Numbered from the stretch's first letter, positions 35,101 to 60,944 are shown. The stretch: DNA of 64,000 nt from Acanthosoma haemorrhoidale (GCA_930367205.1 OV884012.1:149807405-149871404), one strand, 5' to 3'. A program made the numbers and translations. The notes: a model not told the origin generated them from the letters alone.

Positions 35101-35486
35101 TGTTTTCTAGTTCTCAAAACTTCATTTTTTGGAATATCTTTGAAATGCCTTTTTTTATTTGTACTTTCTAAGAGACCCTATTGTCACTGTAACCACAATC
35201 CTGAGCCGATTTTCTCAATTCCTAAATAATATCTTGAACAATTACCCGTCCCTTCTCTGGAAGTCAATTTGTTTACCATTACTTGTACATAAAATTTAAT
35301 AATGGGATACTTTTGTTTATTTTTAATGTACCATGTTACAGAACACCAAATGTACCAGGATTTCATCCACGTTGGCAAATGTTTGGAAATGGTGGCCATT
35401 ACTTGGAAATTGCCAATGATGGATTAGCAATAAAGAAGTATAAGAACATGAATAAAATATTGGAGTTTTGGAAAAACATTAGATAG
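23109..35486 (+). CDS. Carboxylesterase B, tandem paralogue of A, secreted (10 exons, 520 aa)
   Basis: Exons: 23109-23288, 24427-24561, 26269-26410, 26541-26726, 30301-30488, 32249-32396, 32482-32642, 32911-33052, 33167-33302, 35342-35486. The frame stays open through every join. Intron phases match esterase A at all nine positions, and five exons (3-6 and 4's partner lengths 142, 186, 188, 148) have the same length as in A, so the pair arose by tandem duplication. A signal peptide ([16 protein letters not shown]) indicates secretion. The oxyanion motif HGGGW is present (His117-Gly120). The nucleophile elbow is GFSTG with Ser198, the acid Glu320 (CGSEGAA) and the base His431 (GIGHGED), so the triad is complete. 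Oddities: PPLCNLRFM has Cys where A and most relatives have Gly. The exon 8 donor is GC instead of GT (33053). The C-terminus ends at LEFWKNIR, without the 17-residue tail of A. Substrate unknown. Confidence 0.92.
23685..24120 (+). mobile_element. 5'-truncated jockey-like element, 3' part
   Basis: In intron 1 of esterase B. An open frame reads [20 protein letters not shown], then [20 protein letters not shown] and [14 protein letters not shown]. It is almost the same as the C-terminal end of the RT protein at 62290-62465 but keeps its frame longer. After the stop comes GAAGGTGAGCCCCATCACCT, the family's shared 3' tail, then a short A-rich end. It is a typical 5'-truncated (dead-on-arrival) LINE copy. 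Confidence 0.8.
25256..26127 (+). repeat. Solo LTR, copy 2 (872 bp, TSD CTTAC)
   Basis: Begins TGTTGTG and ends CCCAACA, flanked by identical CTTAC at 25251-25255 and 26128-26132. The right half matches the other two LTR copies (TTTTAGTCCGGCGTTGTCAG near 25626 is shared with 1041; GAACATAGTGCACAGTCGGG near 25919). TATAATAAAA at 25339-25348 lies 26 bp before an Inr-like TCAGTT (25363-25368). AATAAA at about 25978 could be the LTR polyadenylation signal. A stretch near 25389 resembles the jockey 3' tail and may be nested. It lies in intron 2 of esterase B. Confidence 0.75.
26890..27400. repeat. Interspersed repeat X, copy 1 (intron 4 of esterase B)
   Basis: About 500 bp align, with many differences, to 33500-34060 in the same orientation. 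Shared landmarks are CTCAGGTTGG, a TTTAACATTAAA-like block, ATAACTA(TA)CTTGAAAAC followed by GT/ATGG, and GCTCAACA(T/C)TCTTCA before a CGTCATG(T/C)CTTGC block. No open frame carries a domain. Both copies are in introns of the same gene, so a local origin or two insertions of one element are both possible. Confidence 0.6.
27590..27790 (-). mobile_element. Jockey-like 3' fragment
   Basis: The complement contains the end of the RT frame ([18 protein letters not shown], decayed) and the CCATCGAAGGCAGCAAGCAG stretch that in other copies follows the stop codon. It is much decayed and 5'-truncated, and it lies on the minus strand inside intron 4 of esterase B. Confidence 0.5.
27840..28470 (-). mobile_element. 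Two adjacent jockey-like 3' ends
   Basis: The family 3' tail occurs twice on the minus strand. At about 27930-27955 the plus strand reads TTATGGGGCTCACCTTCGGG, and at about 28115-28140 GATGGGGCTCACCTTCCGG. Each is preceded on the plus strand by a CTCCTTTTACTG...ATGCATTTTAAGG block, which is the far 3' end of the element. Upstream of the second tail, 28180-28460 keeps a decayed RT C-terminus (HIxFFDSLQ-like). They are either two truncated insertions in tandem or one element with a duplicated tail. Confidence 0.6.
28860..29720 (+). repeat. Degenerate tandem repeat, about 265-290 bp period, three units
   Basis: The landmark TTAATTAGGATG (or ATTAATCGGATG) followed by a T/A-rich ATCTTTAATTT-like block recurs at 28936, 29224 and 29490. 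Each unit is preceded by a TTTTAATGACT/TTTTAAAGACT block and followed by an AATAT(G/T)CT...AAAATTATT block. The array ends at 29690-29712 in an ACAGACAGACAGGCAGAC-like microsatellite. This looks like the repeated 3' UTR of an RTE-type LINE, but no coding part is present. It lies in intron 4 of esterase B. Confidence 0.5.
30489..32248. other. Intron 5 of esterase B
   Basis: AT-rich. The frames at 30579-30914 have no recognisable domain and no codon pattern of a gene. No mobile-element ends are visible. Confidence 0.4.
33500..34100. repeat. Interspersed repeat X, copy 2 (intron 9 of esterase B)
   Basis: Diverged copy of 26890-27400 in the same orientation (see that entry for shared landmarks). 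The possible left end starts TGATATTAACACCCC near 33477 and a possible right end is CTCACAACA near 34120, which would be LTR-like. I found no target-site duplication, so this is not claimed. Confidence 0.55.
34480..34625 (+). mobile_element. Penelope-like reverse transcriptase scrap
   Basis: The plus strand reads [20 protein letters not shown], closely matching the RT block (P)KxHKxGxPLRPIVSxxxSPT typical of Penelope-like elements. The flanks are not readable as RT without shifts. It is a small dead fragment in intron 9 of esterase B. Confidence 0.5.
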
Positions 35487-35853
35487 TAAAATATGTAAAG
35501 ATAGTAAAATATATAATGTTTTAAGTGTAAATGTGTATCATTGTTTGTTTATTTGCTTTAATGCCCTTGTTTACTCCAACTTGGGACAGAAAGGTGGGTT
35601 AACATCATATAGAGGTTTTAATGACCTTTCGTAATTATATTAAGAAAAACAAAATACAAATTACATATTTTTAATTAAGACATTGACGTATACATTAAAT
35701 ACAGAAATGAAAGATGATTGCCCTGTTCAGTACAATATTTCTCTTTGTGATAGGCAGGTATTTAAAAATAACTTTGGAATATGGTTAAATATGTTTTTAT
35801 TATATTATACATTTAAAAGAGTCGTTATTATCAAATATTTAATTATATAATTG

Positions 35854-36331
35854 CAGTAGAACCTTGCTAATCCAATCTCGACGGGACCAGGGGGTAGGTC
35901 AGAACGACTGAAAGGTCACAAATACATGTTTTACAATTTTTTTTTTTTATTGAAAGCCTTTATTGCATGCTTCTTGCTTTACAGGATAATACACAATTGA
36001 ATTAAACAATATAATATATAACTTAAACAAATACATGGTCTTGAGACCGTTGGTGGAGTCGGCAAAACATTTTATTTTATTACCGCCTCATTTTTCTATT
36101 TTCCTAAAAAAATGAAAAAAAACAAAGCTTATAACAATTTAACTTCTCTAGACCAAGTTCTAAATACAAATGAAAGAATTTTTTCAGAAAGGATAGTAGT
36201 AGGTTTCAACTGAATTAACATTTTTGGATAAACTCTCATTGTGAACTCGCCAATTCGGTCACCCGGGTTTTGAAAATGTTGACAAAAGATGGTCGAACTA
36301 CCCAGGAGGTCGGATTAGCGTGGTTCTAGTG
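35854..36331. mobile_element. pogo/Tigger-like MITE (478 bp)
   Basis: The ends are inverted: CAGTAGAACCTTGCTAATCC on the left, and on the right the complement reads CACTAGAACCACGCTAATCC. This is the CAGT(A/G)GAACC...TAATCC style of pogo/Tigger transposon ends. The inside has no transposase frame, so it is a non-autonomous derivative. No clear TA duplication is visible, perhaps because of decay. It fills the spacer between esterase B and the DEG/ENaC gene. Confidence 0.65.
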
Positions 36332-36726
36332 AATAATACATTCTAAACAAATCTTCAATCTTGCTAAAGAACACAAAAGGAAATAAATGTTCTTTTCTTT
36401 ATAAAGGCAAGTATGCTATGATCAGGCAAATGAACAATTTTTTTTTTTTATGAATGGCCAATGTTTTAGCATTTCGAGATCTCATGTGATTGCATTTTTA
36501 ATTTGGGGAAAATTTAATTTGCATTAAAACATACTAATTCTCAAACCATACTTAGAAATAGAATTATTTTCTGGGGGAGGATTGGATTTTGCTACAAATA
36601 AACAAATCCAAAATACAAAAAAAAACCTCAAAATAATCTTGAGAACTTAGTAGGTGCAAGGTACAGTACTACTTCACTAGAGTAACAAATATAATATTGT
36701 TATAATTTGTTTTTTCATATTAAATA

Positions 36727-39700
36727 TTATGAGATGTAGGGGAACAGATAACTCTCTGTGTATTTTTCAGGATGATCTTGGATTTTAATGTTACGGCTAT
36801 TGCTATTTTGTGGTACCAATTTAAACATAGTTTTATTCTTTGTGATTTGGACTTTCCTGCTAATTTCTGATTCAACTGGTTCAATTTCTATTTCTTTTAG
36901 ATTCCCTCTAAGAAACACATAGACGAGAAGTTCAATAAGGCTGAGCAAACTTGCACCAAGAAAGAGACCGGCTGTACCTCCCATACTAACTGAAAAATAT
37001 TCATTAAAATAAGTAACTAGTAAATTTTAAAAACAAATATATTATTTGAAATTATTCATAATAAACAATCTAATAGTAATATACTATTATTGTAGATAAT
37101 AGTCAGATTTGTGTGGCCCTGGGCCACAGAGTGGCTATGAATTATTTGTGTGTATTACATTAGGCGATTGAAAAATAAGAATGCTCTCCATTGATTATGA
37201 TTGATCCATTGATGAAACACATTGGTACAACAAATACCTTCTACAATGGAATGTAAACTGAGGTAGCGCATGGCTAAGTATGCAAACCTAATTAGGACAA
37301 CTGATTCAAAGAAGCAAAGTTTCCTCTTCAAGCCTGTGATCCTTCTTGTACTATGGGCCAGAAAATTGAACAGCTTTAGACAAGTTTCCTAGCAAGGTAG
37401 CTGGGGCAATGGTGAGATATCTAATAGAGGTATAATCAGGTGGGACTGCATGCAGAATAAGAGCATCTGAGCAATCCCGGCTGTAAGATCGGCTAGTGCT
37501 CATTGAGGAATGTGAACTGGAGCGGTTTCATGCCTTCAGATAAATAACCGTCTATGTAAAATAACCGTCGATGGGAAATAACCGTAGAACAAGGTGATGA
37601 ATTGAAGCATAACCAGTTAGCAGGCTGAAACATGCATACAATTCCTTTACTGACTCCGGATTTAATGGTGCTACTTCATGGATAAGGACAGGGAAATTTC
37701 AGAAGGTGCCCCAATGCTTCTCTTCTTTTTCAGACATATAAGAGAAAGTATAATTTGTAAATAATTTTTTACAATCTGCCTTTAAAATCCCTCCATAATC
37801 TAAAAAAAAATCAATTATATACAATGGACATACCAACAAGATCCAGTCGTGTCCTGACAACATTTCTTTTAAATCTCTGCGATGGAAGAGTGGCCATAAC
37901 AACAGACACTTTAGAACCGTAATTGTCTGCTGAGTAATCTTCATTCCTATAAATATTTTAATAAGTGTTGTGATAAAAATTAAGAAGTTTAATTAATAGA
38001 AACTTACGGAGTCTGTTGTTTCGCTATGACTGTATACTCTGGTTCGATGCAGCTAGACATACATTTGCAGACAAGCCCTTTTTTATCATTATCTTGAGTC
38101 CTTAGTGCTCTTAAAGTTTCTATTAATAATTAAAATAAAATATATTTTATAACAGTGTAATAACAATAATAATAATAATTGAATAGTTAGAACAATTATT
38201 GACATATAATTAATTAACTATATTCACAGATAGTTAATTAATTTCTTTATAACTTGAATTTTAAATGATTTATGGTTTTTATTGCTGTATAAGATGCACC
38301 CTTTTCTACCAAATAAAATATTAAAAATATCTTTATTAATAACTATTAGTTGTGGAATGTAATTCTACTGGTGCACTCAAATAGAAAATTTTATGGATAG
38401 TACATCCTCTTTGGACCCATAATTGAAGCAAACTGTAATAAAAAGTTACCAAAAGAAAAAAATACATGCAGCTTTCCTAACTGAGATTTATCTTAATTCC
38501 AGGAAAAGTAATTGTGGTTGATAGCTAATGCAACGCAGCCACCTATTACTCTGTACTCTGCCCCTTATTTTGTACAATTTCAATTTGAACCATTTATTTG
38601 CTGATTTAAAGCCCTTTGTAATATAGGAGTATGTAAAAATGTACTATTTGTCAATATATTATTTTGCCAATAAATTTGAAACTTATTCAAAGGTTCAGAA
38701 AAAAATAAATAGTGAATAGCAAAGAAATGTAATAATTCATTTCACTTGAACCTAACCTGGGTTAATCAACAGTACATCTAAAAATCTGTATCATAATTTG
38801 TATTAACCATATAACCCTGTAATGTACTGCAATTGTCTTTGAGCCAGTTTGTGAGAGTGTACAGCAATGCTTGTATAGTGAATATCAGATTTCAAAGGTC
38901 ATTAGGCCCCTGCAACAATATAGTTCACTGCCCCTTGTAGGAGATTTATATCATGCTAAACTTTTTTTTTTTGAATTAAGATTATATAAAATACCTGAAT
39001 ACTCTGTAAGACAAGCCAACCCTTCAATACCGCAAGTTTTGACCCCATCTAAAATGAAAAAACTAATGAGGACATTTGTCAAAAAGTACATTTTAATATT
39101 TTTTTAAGAATAACTATTTTGTTATCTTACTCAGAGGAGGAACAAAGTGATGCGTACAATTACAGTACTGAATCTGCGCTTTTATTCTGCAGTCCACGAC
39201 ACATGCTGAGTAACTATAATAATTGTAGATATCAAGAGTATTTTCTTCAGGAAATCTGCAGTTCCTCTGATCTACTGACACTTCATTTAACACTGGGTCG
39301 TTGTTGATTTCATTCACCTTAATATATTATTATCTACTTGATATGAAAGATTTAATTACAAAACTCATTCATATATAAGCACATAATTTGAAAGACAGAA
39401 AAAAATCAAAAATCCACCCCAACTCCTAAAAACATGAAAATTGGAAGCAAACATTTTAATAGTGGATTTAAATTATTTTTAGTTTCTATGAAAGTGGATT
39501 ATGTTAGAATAATTCCTTGGCATGATGATGAGGCAAAAAAAGTTGGCCATTCGGTGATAAAGCCAGGAGAGGAAGAAAAATTAGCATTTAAACATGATGG
39601 GAAGAATAAAGAAGAAAGATAGATAGAAGATAGAGTCCTTCCCATTGAAGAACCACAAGTTCCGAAAATTCCATGATATAAGCCAGTTATAATCTATAGA

Positions 39701-42700
39701 ATTATTGTAGAAAATTTATTAGAAATTAACAAAAAAAAACAAGATTTTAGATTATTATAAGTTAAATTGTTTTTTATAGATTCAAATTATTATTGTAACT
39801 ATATATTTAGTTTTAAGTATATTTTAGAATTCAGTACAATAGAATGAGGACTGAGGTGGAGATATGTATACACGTTTCAACAGTTATTATTAACATTTTT
39901 ACCTGAAAATAGAGCCTAAAAATTGTTCCCCAATTAATCACAGCCTTTTCTTCTAGAGGATGATTAATGTAAGGAACATCATCAGGGGAATGAATAAATA
40001 TCTATAAATGACAAATATTATTATTTTTCAGTAATATAATTGAAGCATGCAGTGTGTAGATCAACTATTCAATCACCTTTGCAGCTTCGTAGACATGAAA
40101 ATTCAATTGCCCTGGCCCTGTTTTTTTGTTTGATTTCAGCTTAAGTTTAGGTACAGCCCTAAAAATTTTGTAAATTATTAATATTGAAATTTTAATACAT
40201 TCAAAGATTTATAATTATTGTAAACAACAGAATTGATACAAGAAATATATGCTACAATACATTGAACATATATCGAAACAAAGTTGCTAACTTATTTTGG
40301 TAGTAATTAATTTTTCTACAAATAATTAGCTACAGAGTATTAGATGGCATTTTCAAAAACAGGGAAGAGAATCTAAAAAGTAAATTCATTAGAATAAAGA
40401 ATTTGGTATTTCCTGTTTTCATTGAATTTTAAATATAAATTAGTCCCAACCAACTCATCCACTTATTTAAAAATGAACTCCCAGTGTAAATATTAACTTT
40501 TTGGAATGGTATAATTTTTATATTTATTTACTTATATTATTAAAATTACATATTCATTTTTAGTATAAAATGACAGATATCCACATGTACTACTAAGCCA
40601 TATGAACAATAATATAAAAAATATATATATTTCAAACTTGTCAATAAAAACATATTTATAATTTTTGTTATTTACGATTTTGTATGAAGAGAATTTATTG
40701 TATAACAAAGTCCTGTTTCTGTTGCTAAAGGCAGGAACGAAGAGCAACAATCAAATAGTTCTCCATTCCAAGTGCAATTGTCAAACAGCTTATCACAAGT
40801 CGCCCTTACCTAATAAATAACATATAACAAAGTAGAGAATATCAAGAGATAAAAACATTTTAAAAAATAATCAAATACTCTATTACTCATTACCATTATA
40901 AATAAAAAGAGTCAATTTAGGAAATAAAATAAATAAATCTGAAATATAAACTTTGGAAAACTCAAATAAGAAGTCTAAGCAAGTTGCAGTTTTATGTAGA
41001 GATAATGGGAAGAGAGCAGTAGCAAATGTTGCAAACGTTCAGGAAACTTCATATTTTAATCACACAACCAGACAATGAGTTTTTACTGAGAAGTCTTGTG
41101 TAGTCTACAATGAAAATAATTAAGAGAAGCAATTGGTCCATAACCATGAAGATTTAATGTTGTAAGCTTCCATATATTACTTTTATTGAATTCAATTTGT
41201 TAGTGCATATTCATAAAATGTTCAATATGTAGAAAATAAAAATATTTGTTTTTTTAGAATTATACATGTTCAAAGAACACAGAATAGAACGTTTGAATAA
41301 AATAAACTTTGTCGGCCAACATTTTTTGATTCCCAGAACTAGTACTTTTGATGGCATATATATGCTACAAATATGGGTAAATGGTGGTGAATAGTGTGGC
41401 GGTTCTAAGTATTTAAGGAAATCACCCTATACTATTGCAGATATATTATAAACAGAAGTAAATTATTATAAATCTTTTAGCAATAAAGCAAACGCGGAAG
41501 CAAGTAACATGAGACGGGATGACGACTGTCAGTCATAAATTAGAGAGACCTTTACAGCCCAGGCCTGCGGGACCCTTGTCATATGTAAACCACAAGCTAA
41601 GTGGTCCTGTCAGCAGCCTGACAGATTACTGAGAATCGGCATGCTCCTCACCACATGTTAGGATCTCGCAGGCACTAAGCAACCTTTTTGTTCAGCCCCT
41701 CCGAGGAGGCGTGGGACATATTTAACGGAGGAGGCTAGCCCCAGACAGTCAGTCTTTCGCGACCGTTCCTCCGTGATACTTGCTTCTGTTCGAACTCTGA
41801 AACTTTGACTTATTCTTTATGAATCCTCTGTACCCCTTGAACATAGTGCATTGTCGGGGCACATACCTATCAGAAATGGAGTCAGATATTAACGCCGACC
41901 TGGAACGATTGTCCAGGTTACAAACCTGAACAATTCGCACTTGTCACCAGGGCTAGAGTGATTGGGCACTCCCCTAGTGACATTTCCCGACAATAGTAAT
42001 AATGATGTTATTGGGTTATTGCCTTATAGAAGGGTTCTGGATTCAACAGCTCTAAGGTGGCAGCTCTTCAAGTATCATTTAATATTTTTTGAGATTCATA
42101 ATTTATAAAAATCCAAAATTTTTATAATTATTACCTATAGTATATACCTGGTCAATTAAAAAATTCAAATCTTCGGTACAGTTCATTGAATTTCCACAAT
42201 GAGTTTTGCAAGAGTAACAGGTCCCATCAAAAAATGCTATATCTCTTAGATAGAAATCCATATTCATATTACAGTCTTTTCCAAAAAGTCTATAAAAAAA
42301 AAATAATAATAATAAACGTGCTCAATCAATTAATTTTCAAGTTAACTTTTTCCAAATTTCATTTACTTGGTTCCTGATTCATAGATTTTATCTGGAGATT
42401 CATTTTCACAAATTGACACTGCAGGGAAAGAAGTATCCCAATCCAAATAAGATGTTTCCACGACAAAGCTGACAGCATTATTTTGGAAATTATACCAAGA
42501 GCCTTGCAGTAGTGAATATGTTCCGTAGATCGCAGTAAGCACCACACAAGCCCAGAATATCCTGTGCTTGTAAAACCATTTTATTCGTGTAAAAACAAAA
42601 CAATGAACATTAGACATTAAAGAAAACTTTTAAATATATGCAAATACATGTCTAAAAAAACAATGCTGTTAATAGAAAGTTCATTCAACACCGAAAAATT

Positions 42701-43584
42701 CAGTTTAACACAATCTTCATTCTTGTTTTCAAAGGATTACTTGAGATGATGCAACATTTTTAGGGGTCTAATTAAAGAAACTGGACAAAATAGCCAAAGC
42801 ATTGAAGAGGACTCACTGGGGAAGTCTTAGTACAATTTATATTGAAATAAGATCAAGAGTGACGTTAATTTCAAATAAACTGATATGATGTACAAGTTAT
42901 TCTTACAAAAAAATCAAGTGCCCTCAATCTATACAATAAGAAACTTAAGAATATATTAGGAACTATTGCTAATTGTATTGGGGTAACCTGAGGGAATTTA
43001 CTGTGACGTGGGTGGTTATGGTTCCTTGTCTTCAGTACATTGACTGGTCCCATCTTACCCAGGGAATTATAAAATAAACAATTTGCCATCAGGCTTAGAA
43101 TCACCATTTATAACCATATTATCCACCAAAGGAATTGAGGTATTCAGAATCTCACTGTACAGGATAGGATCATTCTATATTTGCATTGTTTGTTTTTTTC
43201 ATTTATGGTGTACAGGCCAAGTAATTAAAAAATATTAAACTTTTCTTAGATTTAAATAATTTAATTTAGTATTGATAAATTGTCATTTTCACCTACATTC
43301 ACAAGATAAATGATAACTAACACATTAGCTGGGTTAGTAACATTATATTTACAAATTATATTTTGATCATTTTATATTACATTGTTTTAAATTGATGAAA
43401 ATAATTTAACATCCATTGTCCATTAATTATATTTACATTCATTTATGTCATAATGTATTGATTACCTTTCAGTGATGTGCCTATTGGGTTCTGTTATGTA
43501 CCGCAGGCCATGAATAGAACCATGATCAAAATATTCTTTTGTCTTTTTTGGAATAACTTTAGCAGCTTTTGACCAAAAAGGCAT
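36727..43584 (-). CDS. DEG/ENaC sodium channel, pickpocket type (11 exons, 507 aa)
   Basis: Exons in order on the minus strand: 43584-43466, 42585-42367, 42289-42148, 40809-40676, 40158-40077, 40001-39903, 39317-39131, 39048-38995, 38119-38008, 37946-37834, 36989-36727. The frame stays open through all joins and gives a full-length subunit. Landmarks: the gating HG motif in GSIHGLRY (residues 23-30), TM1 at about 49-65, FPAVSIC (93-99), CTWNG and TETGLCYTIN in the Cys-rich extracellular domain, IHSPDDVP (235-242), QRNCRFP, SACVVDC and CNCTHHF, CKCMSSC, and TM2 with the GLFLGAS selectivity-filter region (428-434, G-A-S). Insect relatives are amiloride-sensitive cation channels of sensory neurons, tracheae and epithelia. 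The tissue here is unknown. Oddity: all borders are canonical except the TM1 exon, whose expected acceptor is ACG instead of AG (42588-42586). The 5' UTR was not identified. Confidence 0.9.
37540..37593 (+). repeat. Mini-repeat, three units with AATAACCGT
   Basis: AAATAACCGTC or AAATAACCGTA occurs three times with 16-18 bp spacing (about 37543, 37559, 37577), inside the last intron of the DEG/ENaC gene. Short local duplication; no function seen. Confidence 0.5.
41395..41992 (+). repeat. Solo LTR, copy 3 (about 598 bp)
   Basis: Starts TGTGGCG and ends CCCGACA, like copy 1. ATAG lies directly on both sides (41391-41394 and 41993-41996), consistent with a 4-bp target-site duplication or a 5-bp AATAG with one base lost. 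TATTTAA at 41719-41725 lies about 32 bp before TCAGTC (41749-41754), and the 3' half matches copy 1 closely (GAACATAGTGCATTGTCGGG near 41839). It is shorter than copies 1 and 2. It lies in the intron of the DEG/ENaC gene between 40810 and 42147. Confidence 0.75.
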
Positions 43585-44515
43585 TTTAAAAAATCAAAAC
43601 CGATTGTAAGGAGACCCAAGTCACGATATGGAATGTAATACAAATCTACATTACTATTAGCAGGGGGTAGATACAATCTGTTTCCATTAGTGGGGATATG
43701 AAAAAGCTTTTAGTAGGAAATTACAAATCATTATCATTGAATAAAAACATACATATTTCTTATAATGCATTTTTCTTCGATCTTCTCTTCAGCTGTCAGG
43801 GAAATTAAGACATTTAAATTCCAAATACTGTAAACTTTTAATACATTCATTAAAATAACTACAATATTTATCGATAGTTTAAATAAGTTATAACCTAATA
43901 ATAAACATTTATTATCTAACGTAATGTATATTTGTACAGTATAAACTTGTAATTCTAAAATATGATACTGAGAAATAAGGACAGATATCTTAGTTACTTT
44001 GCCATATTCTAATAAATTTGTTTTATTTATGGATACTGCTATCCCTTATTATGTGAACCAAATGCCCACACATAATCAACTTGCTTTTGTTAAAAAAATG
44101 TGCAATTCTCAGCTGTAGTCAACTCAAGTTTGCGTCGAATTCGGCAGATATATAGCAAATAAAATCTGATCCTAATATATGTTTTTATATGCATTTAAGC
44201 AGTTAGTGTAAACTGCTACTAAGATAGATTCTATACTCAAATATATTCAAGCTGTTCACATTTTAAGTACTCTTTGTTTGTTTAGCTACTAGAGAAAAAA
44301 CATTCTTTAACCCCTCGAGAGAGGTGTGCCTGACTACTCGTTTGTTCTGAAATTGTTTGGTGGTATTATCAATCAGTATATAGGGGGGGGGGGACAGCAA
44401 AGCTGACCGGAGGATAGATTTATGTATCATCATACGTAGTACTTAGTAACTTGAACTGCATGCCAAGTATTTTAAGCAGTTAACAACTAGCATATCTCTT
44501 TATAGTTAAAAATTA
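43585..44515. other. Upstream region of the DEG/ENaC gene
   Basis: This should hold the 5' UTR and promoter of the minus-strand channel gene. I see no clear TATA/Inr pair. A G homopolymer lies at about 44381-44391. No other gene is visible. Confidence 0.35.
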
Positions 44516-44519
44516 TAAA

Positions 44520-45245
44520 AAGTAAAAGGACCAGGTGATGGGGTTCACCTTCCGACTACATTTAGCGACCTAAAATTATCTTGACTATCTTTTAAACTTA
44601 AACTGTTCCCACCTCGGCTGCCTGCTCACATTGATGGAGATACAGAGGTTGGCGAGATCATAGAACATGAGAGTGCAGTGAATCAAAGAATTTTATATGT
44701 ATACGTCGAATAAATTCATCCACCGCAGGCAGCTCAAAATCTTCCTGGAGCTCACTGTTCCTCTGCTGCTGGAATGGAGTATCCACTTTTATAAGTATTC
44801 CATTTTGGGAGTCGCATACCTGTCATGACTGGAAAGCAGTGCACCGTACAGCAGAGTTGGCCTGAGAATGCTAATGTATGTCATGAATTTGTGACGCAAA
44901 GTATTGGCAGATTGGGGGAAGTCAGCAGATGCACAAGCCGGTAATACTTTGAGTGTGTTTGTTTTATTTCCTAAAAAAATACCCACAAAAATGGAGTTTT
45001 CGGTTCCTTTTTATTCCCAAATATACAGGGTATTTGCAGGAGAATCCTGCTGTGTAAGAAGTAGGCACTGGCTTCTTTCCCTTCTGAAAGGAGAAAATTA
45101 TACAGGAGTCTCTTGGCTGCGTTCACAGTAATATTGTGTTTCCCCAATTTATCGCTTTACAAGCTTATTCTACCTGTCGAAGAGCTCTCAATCAATAGAA
45201 AACCTAAGAACTCTTTCTCGGCCACTTTATGTAGAGTTTTTAACA
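44520..45245 (-). mobile_element. Jockey-like element fragment with RT C-terminal part
   Basis: The complement reads NITVNAAKxLLYNFLL, then after shifts SILRPTLLYGALLSSHD, then the decayed SELQEDFELPAVDEFI-like end, and finally the 3' tail (plus strand: GGTGATGGGGTTCACCTTCC at about 44533). SILRPTLLYGA is identical to the RT at 62238-62270, so this is the same family. Several frameshifts make it dead. It lies between the channel gene and PKN. Confidence 0.7.
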
Positions 45246-45829
45246 CTTTTAATGCTAAGTTTTAGGCTTTTAGCCAAAGCAGAAAGAAAAACAAATTTTT
45301 TATCTTTTCTTTAGTAATTAGCAAAAGAATTGTTTAACAGTGTTAACAACTGCCTGCTGGCCACAAAAAAAAACAAAAACACATGTGTTAGTAAGAAAAA
45401 CTAACAATTTTAACTAAATAATAAGATGTAAAAGCATACCTGACATGGTGTGTCCCTGGCTTACTACAGTTGGATTCTTAGTCACTTACAAATAAATGGT
45501 TAAGTAATACTTTGCAGTATTATTGTATAGTATGTCAGTCATACAAATACAAAGAAAAATAGGGTAAAAACATAAAAAATAAAAAATTAAAAACATTAAC
45601 ATTCTCTTGTTTATTTTAATTCATACACCACCCTCTCAAAATAATATAATTATAAATATATAATGTTATTTCATAATATTAATACAATTATGACTTGCAT
45701 ATGTGTAAAAAAAAAATCTACTTGCACACAATCAGAACAAGATTTGCTATTTCTTATAGGTTAAGGCAATGGATTCTGTTTTAAATTGTTTTAAAAAAAA
45801 GGCACTAAAATAGAGGAATCTATTTGTTT

Positions 45830-46691
45830 ATATATATTTATTTTACAAATAAATATATTATATAGCAACAAATGTGCGTTTTACATCCATAGGAGCTCTT
45901 TGATCAGAGACAATCCACAATGTGCCCAGGTTTTTACAAGGCACTTCATATAATCTTTAGATTACTTATAGTTTATTGAAAATAATTATATAACTACATA
46001 AACCATACAAAACATGGCTAAATTAAATTTATTACAATTTATTTACACTTTTTACAAAGGAAGTAACCAAACTTACAATAGATTTGCAGATAAATGTTAA
46101 TATCAACGATTCTAGTCGCTTAGTCTAGTTTTATTGCATTTCATAGAAATAAATGTAATTTAAATATTGGATTCCATTTATCTAGGATACAATTTCATGA
46201 GTACCTTACACTTCCATTTATTATTATTTAATATAATATAAATATATAATTATGTACACACAATGTTATTCAAAAAGGAATAAAATAAATATAAAATCAT
46301 TCTATGTGTCTTAACATCACTTTTCCGGTCTATTAAAATAAATTAATCTCACACACATTACATTCATAATAAAAGCAATTGCTTCAGAATAACAACAGAT
46401 TATTAAAACAATGTTCACAAGCAGGACGTAAAGAATTAAAAAAGCAAAATCTCATTTCTCTAGGCACTGGTTGGTGGATTAGACAAAAGTGAGTTAACTA
46501 TTAATTATCCTGTCTAGTATCACAGACAATACTCACACACCACACACACACACAAAAAGGTATATTATTACACAGCTTTTGACTATTTACATGAATAAGG
46601 ATTGCACAACCTGTTTGGAGGAATTCGGCTTAAGACAAATGTCCTTTTTAAGATTAGAGAATAAAAAAAAAAATTAAATCAAATGACATGA
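45830..46691 (-). other. Probable 3' UTR of protein kinase N
   Basis: AT-rich sequence directly after the PKN stop codon on the minus strand, without other genes. Several AATAAA signals on the minus strand (for example the TTTATT on the plus strand near 45838-45850) could end the transcript. It contains the segment 46165-46393, repeated inside a PKN intron at 49610-49788. The UTR length is inferred only. Confidence 0.4.
46165..46393 (+). repeat. Direct repeat, copy in the PKN 3' flank
   Basis: Matches 49610-49788 almost base for base (both contain ATTCCATTTATCTAGGATAC and end with AAAGCAATTGCTTCAGAATA). The copy here is about 50 bp longer because the other lacks the ATATAATTATGTACACACAA...AATAAAATAA portion, a deletion between short ATATA repeats. 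Confidence 0.9.
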
Positions 46692-60944
<14,253 letters not shown>

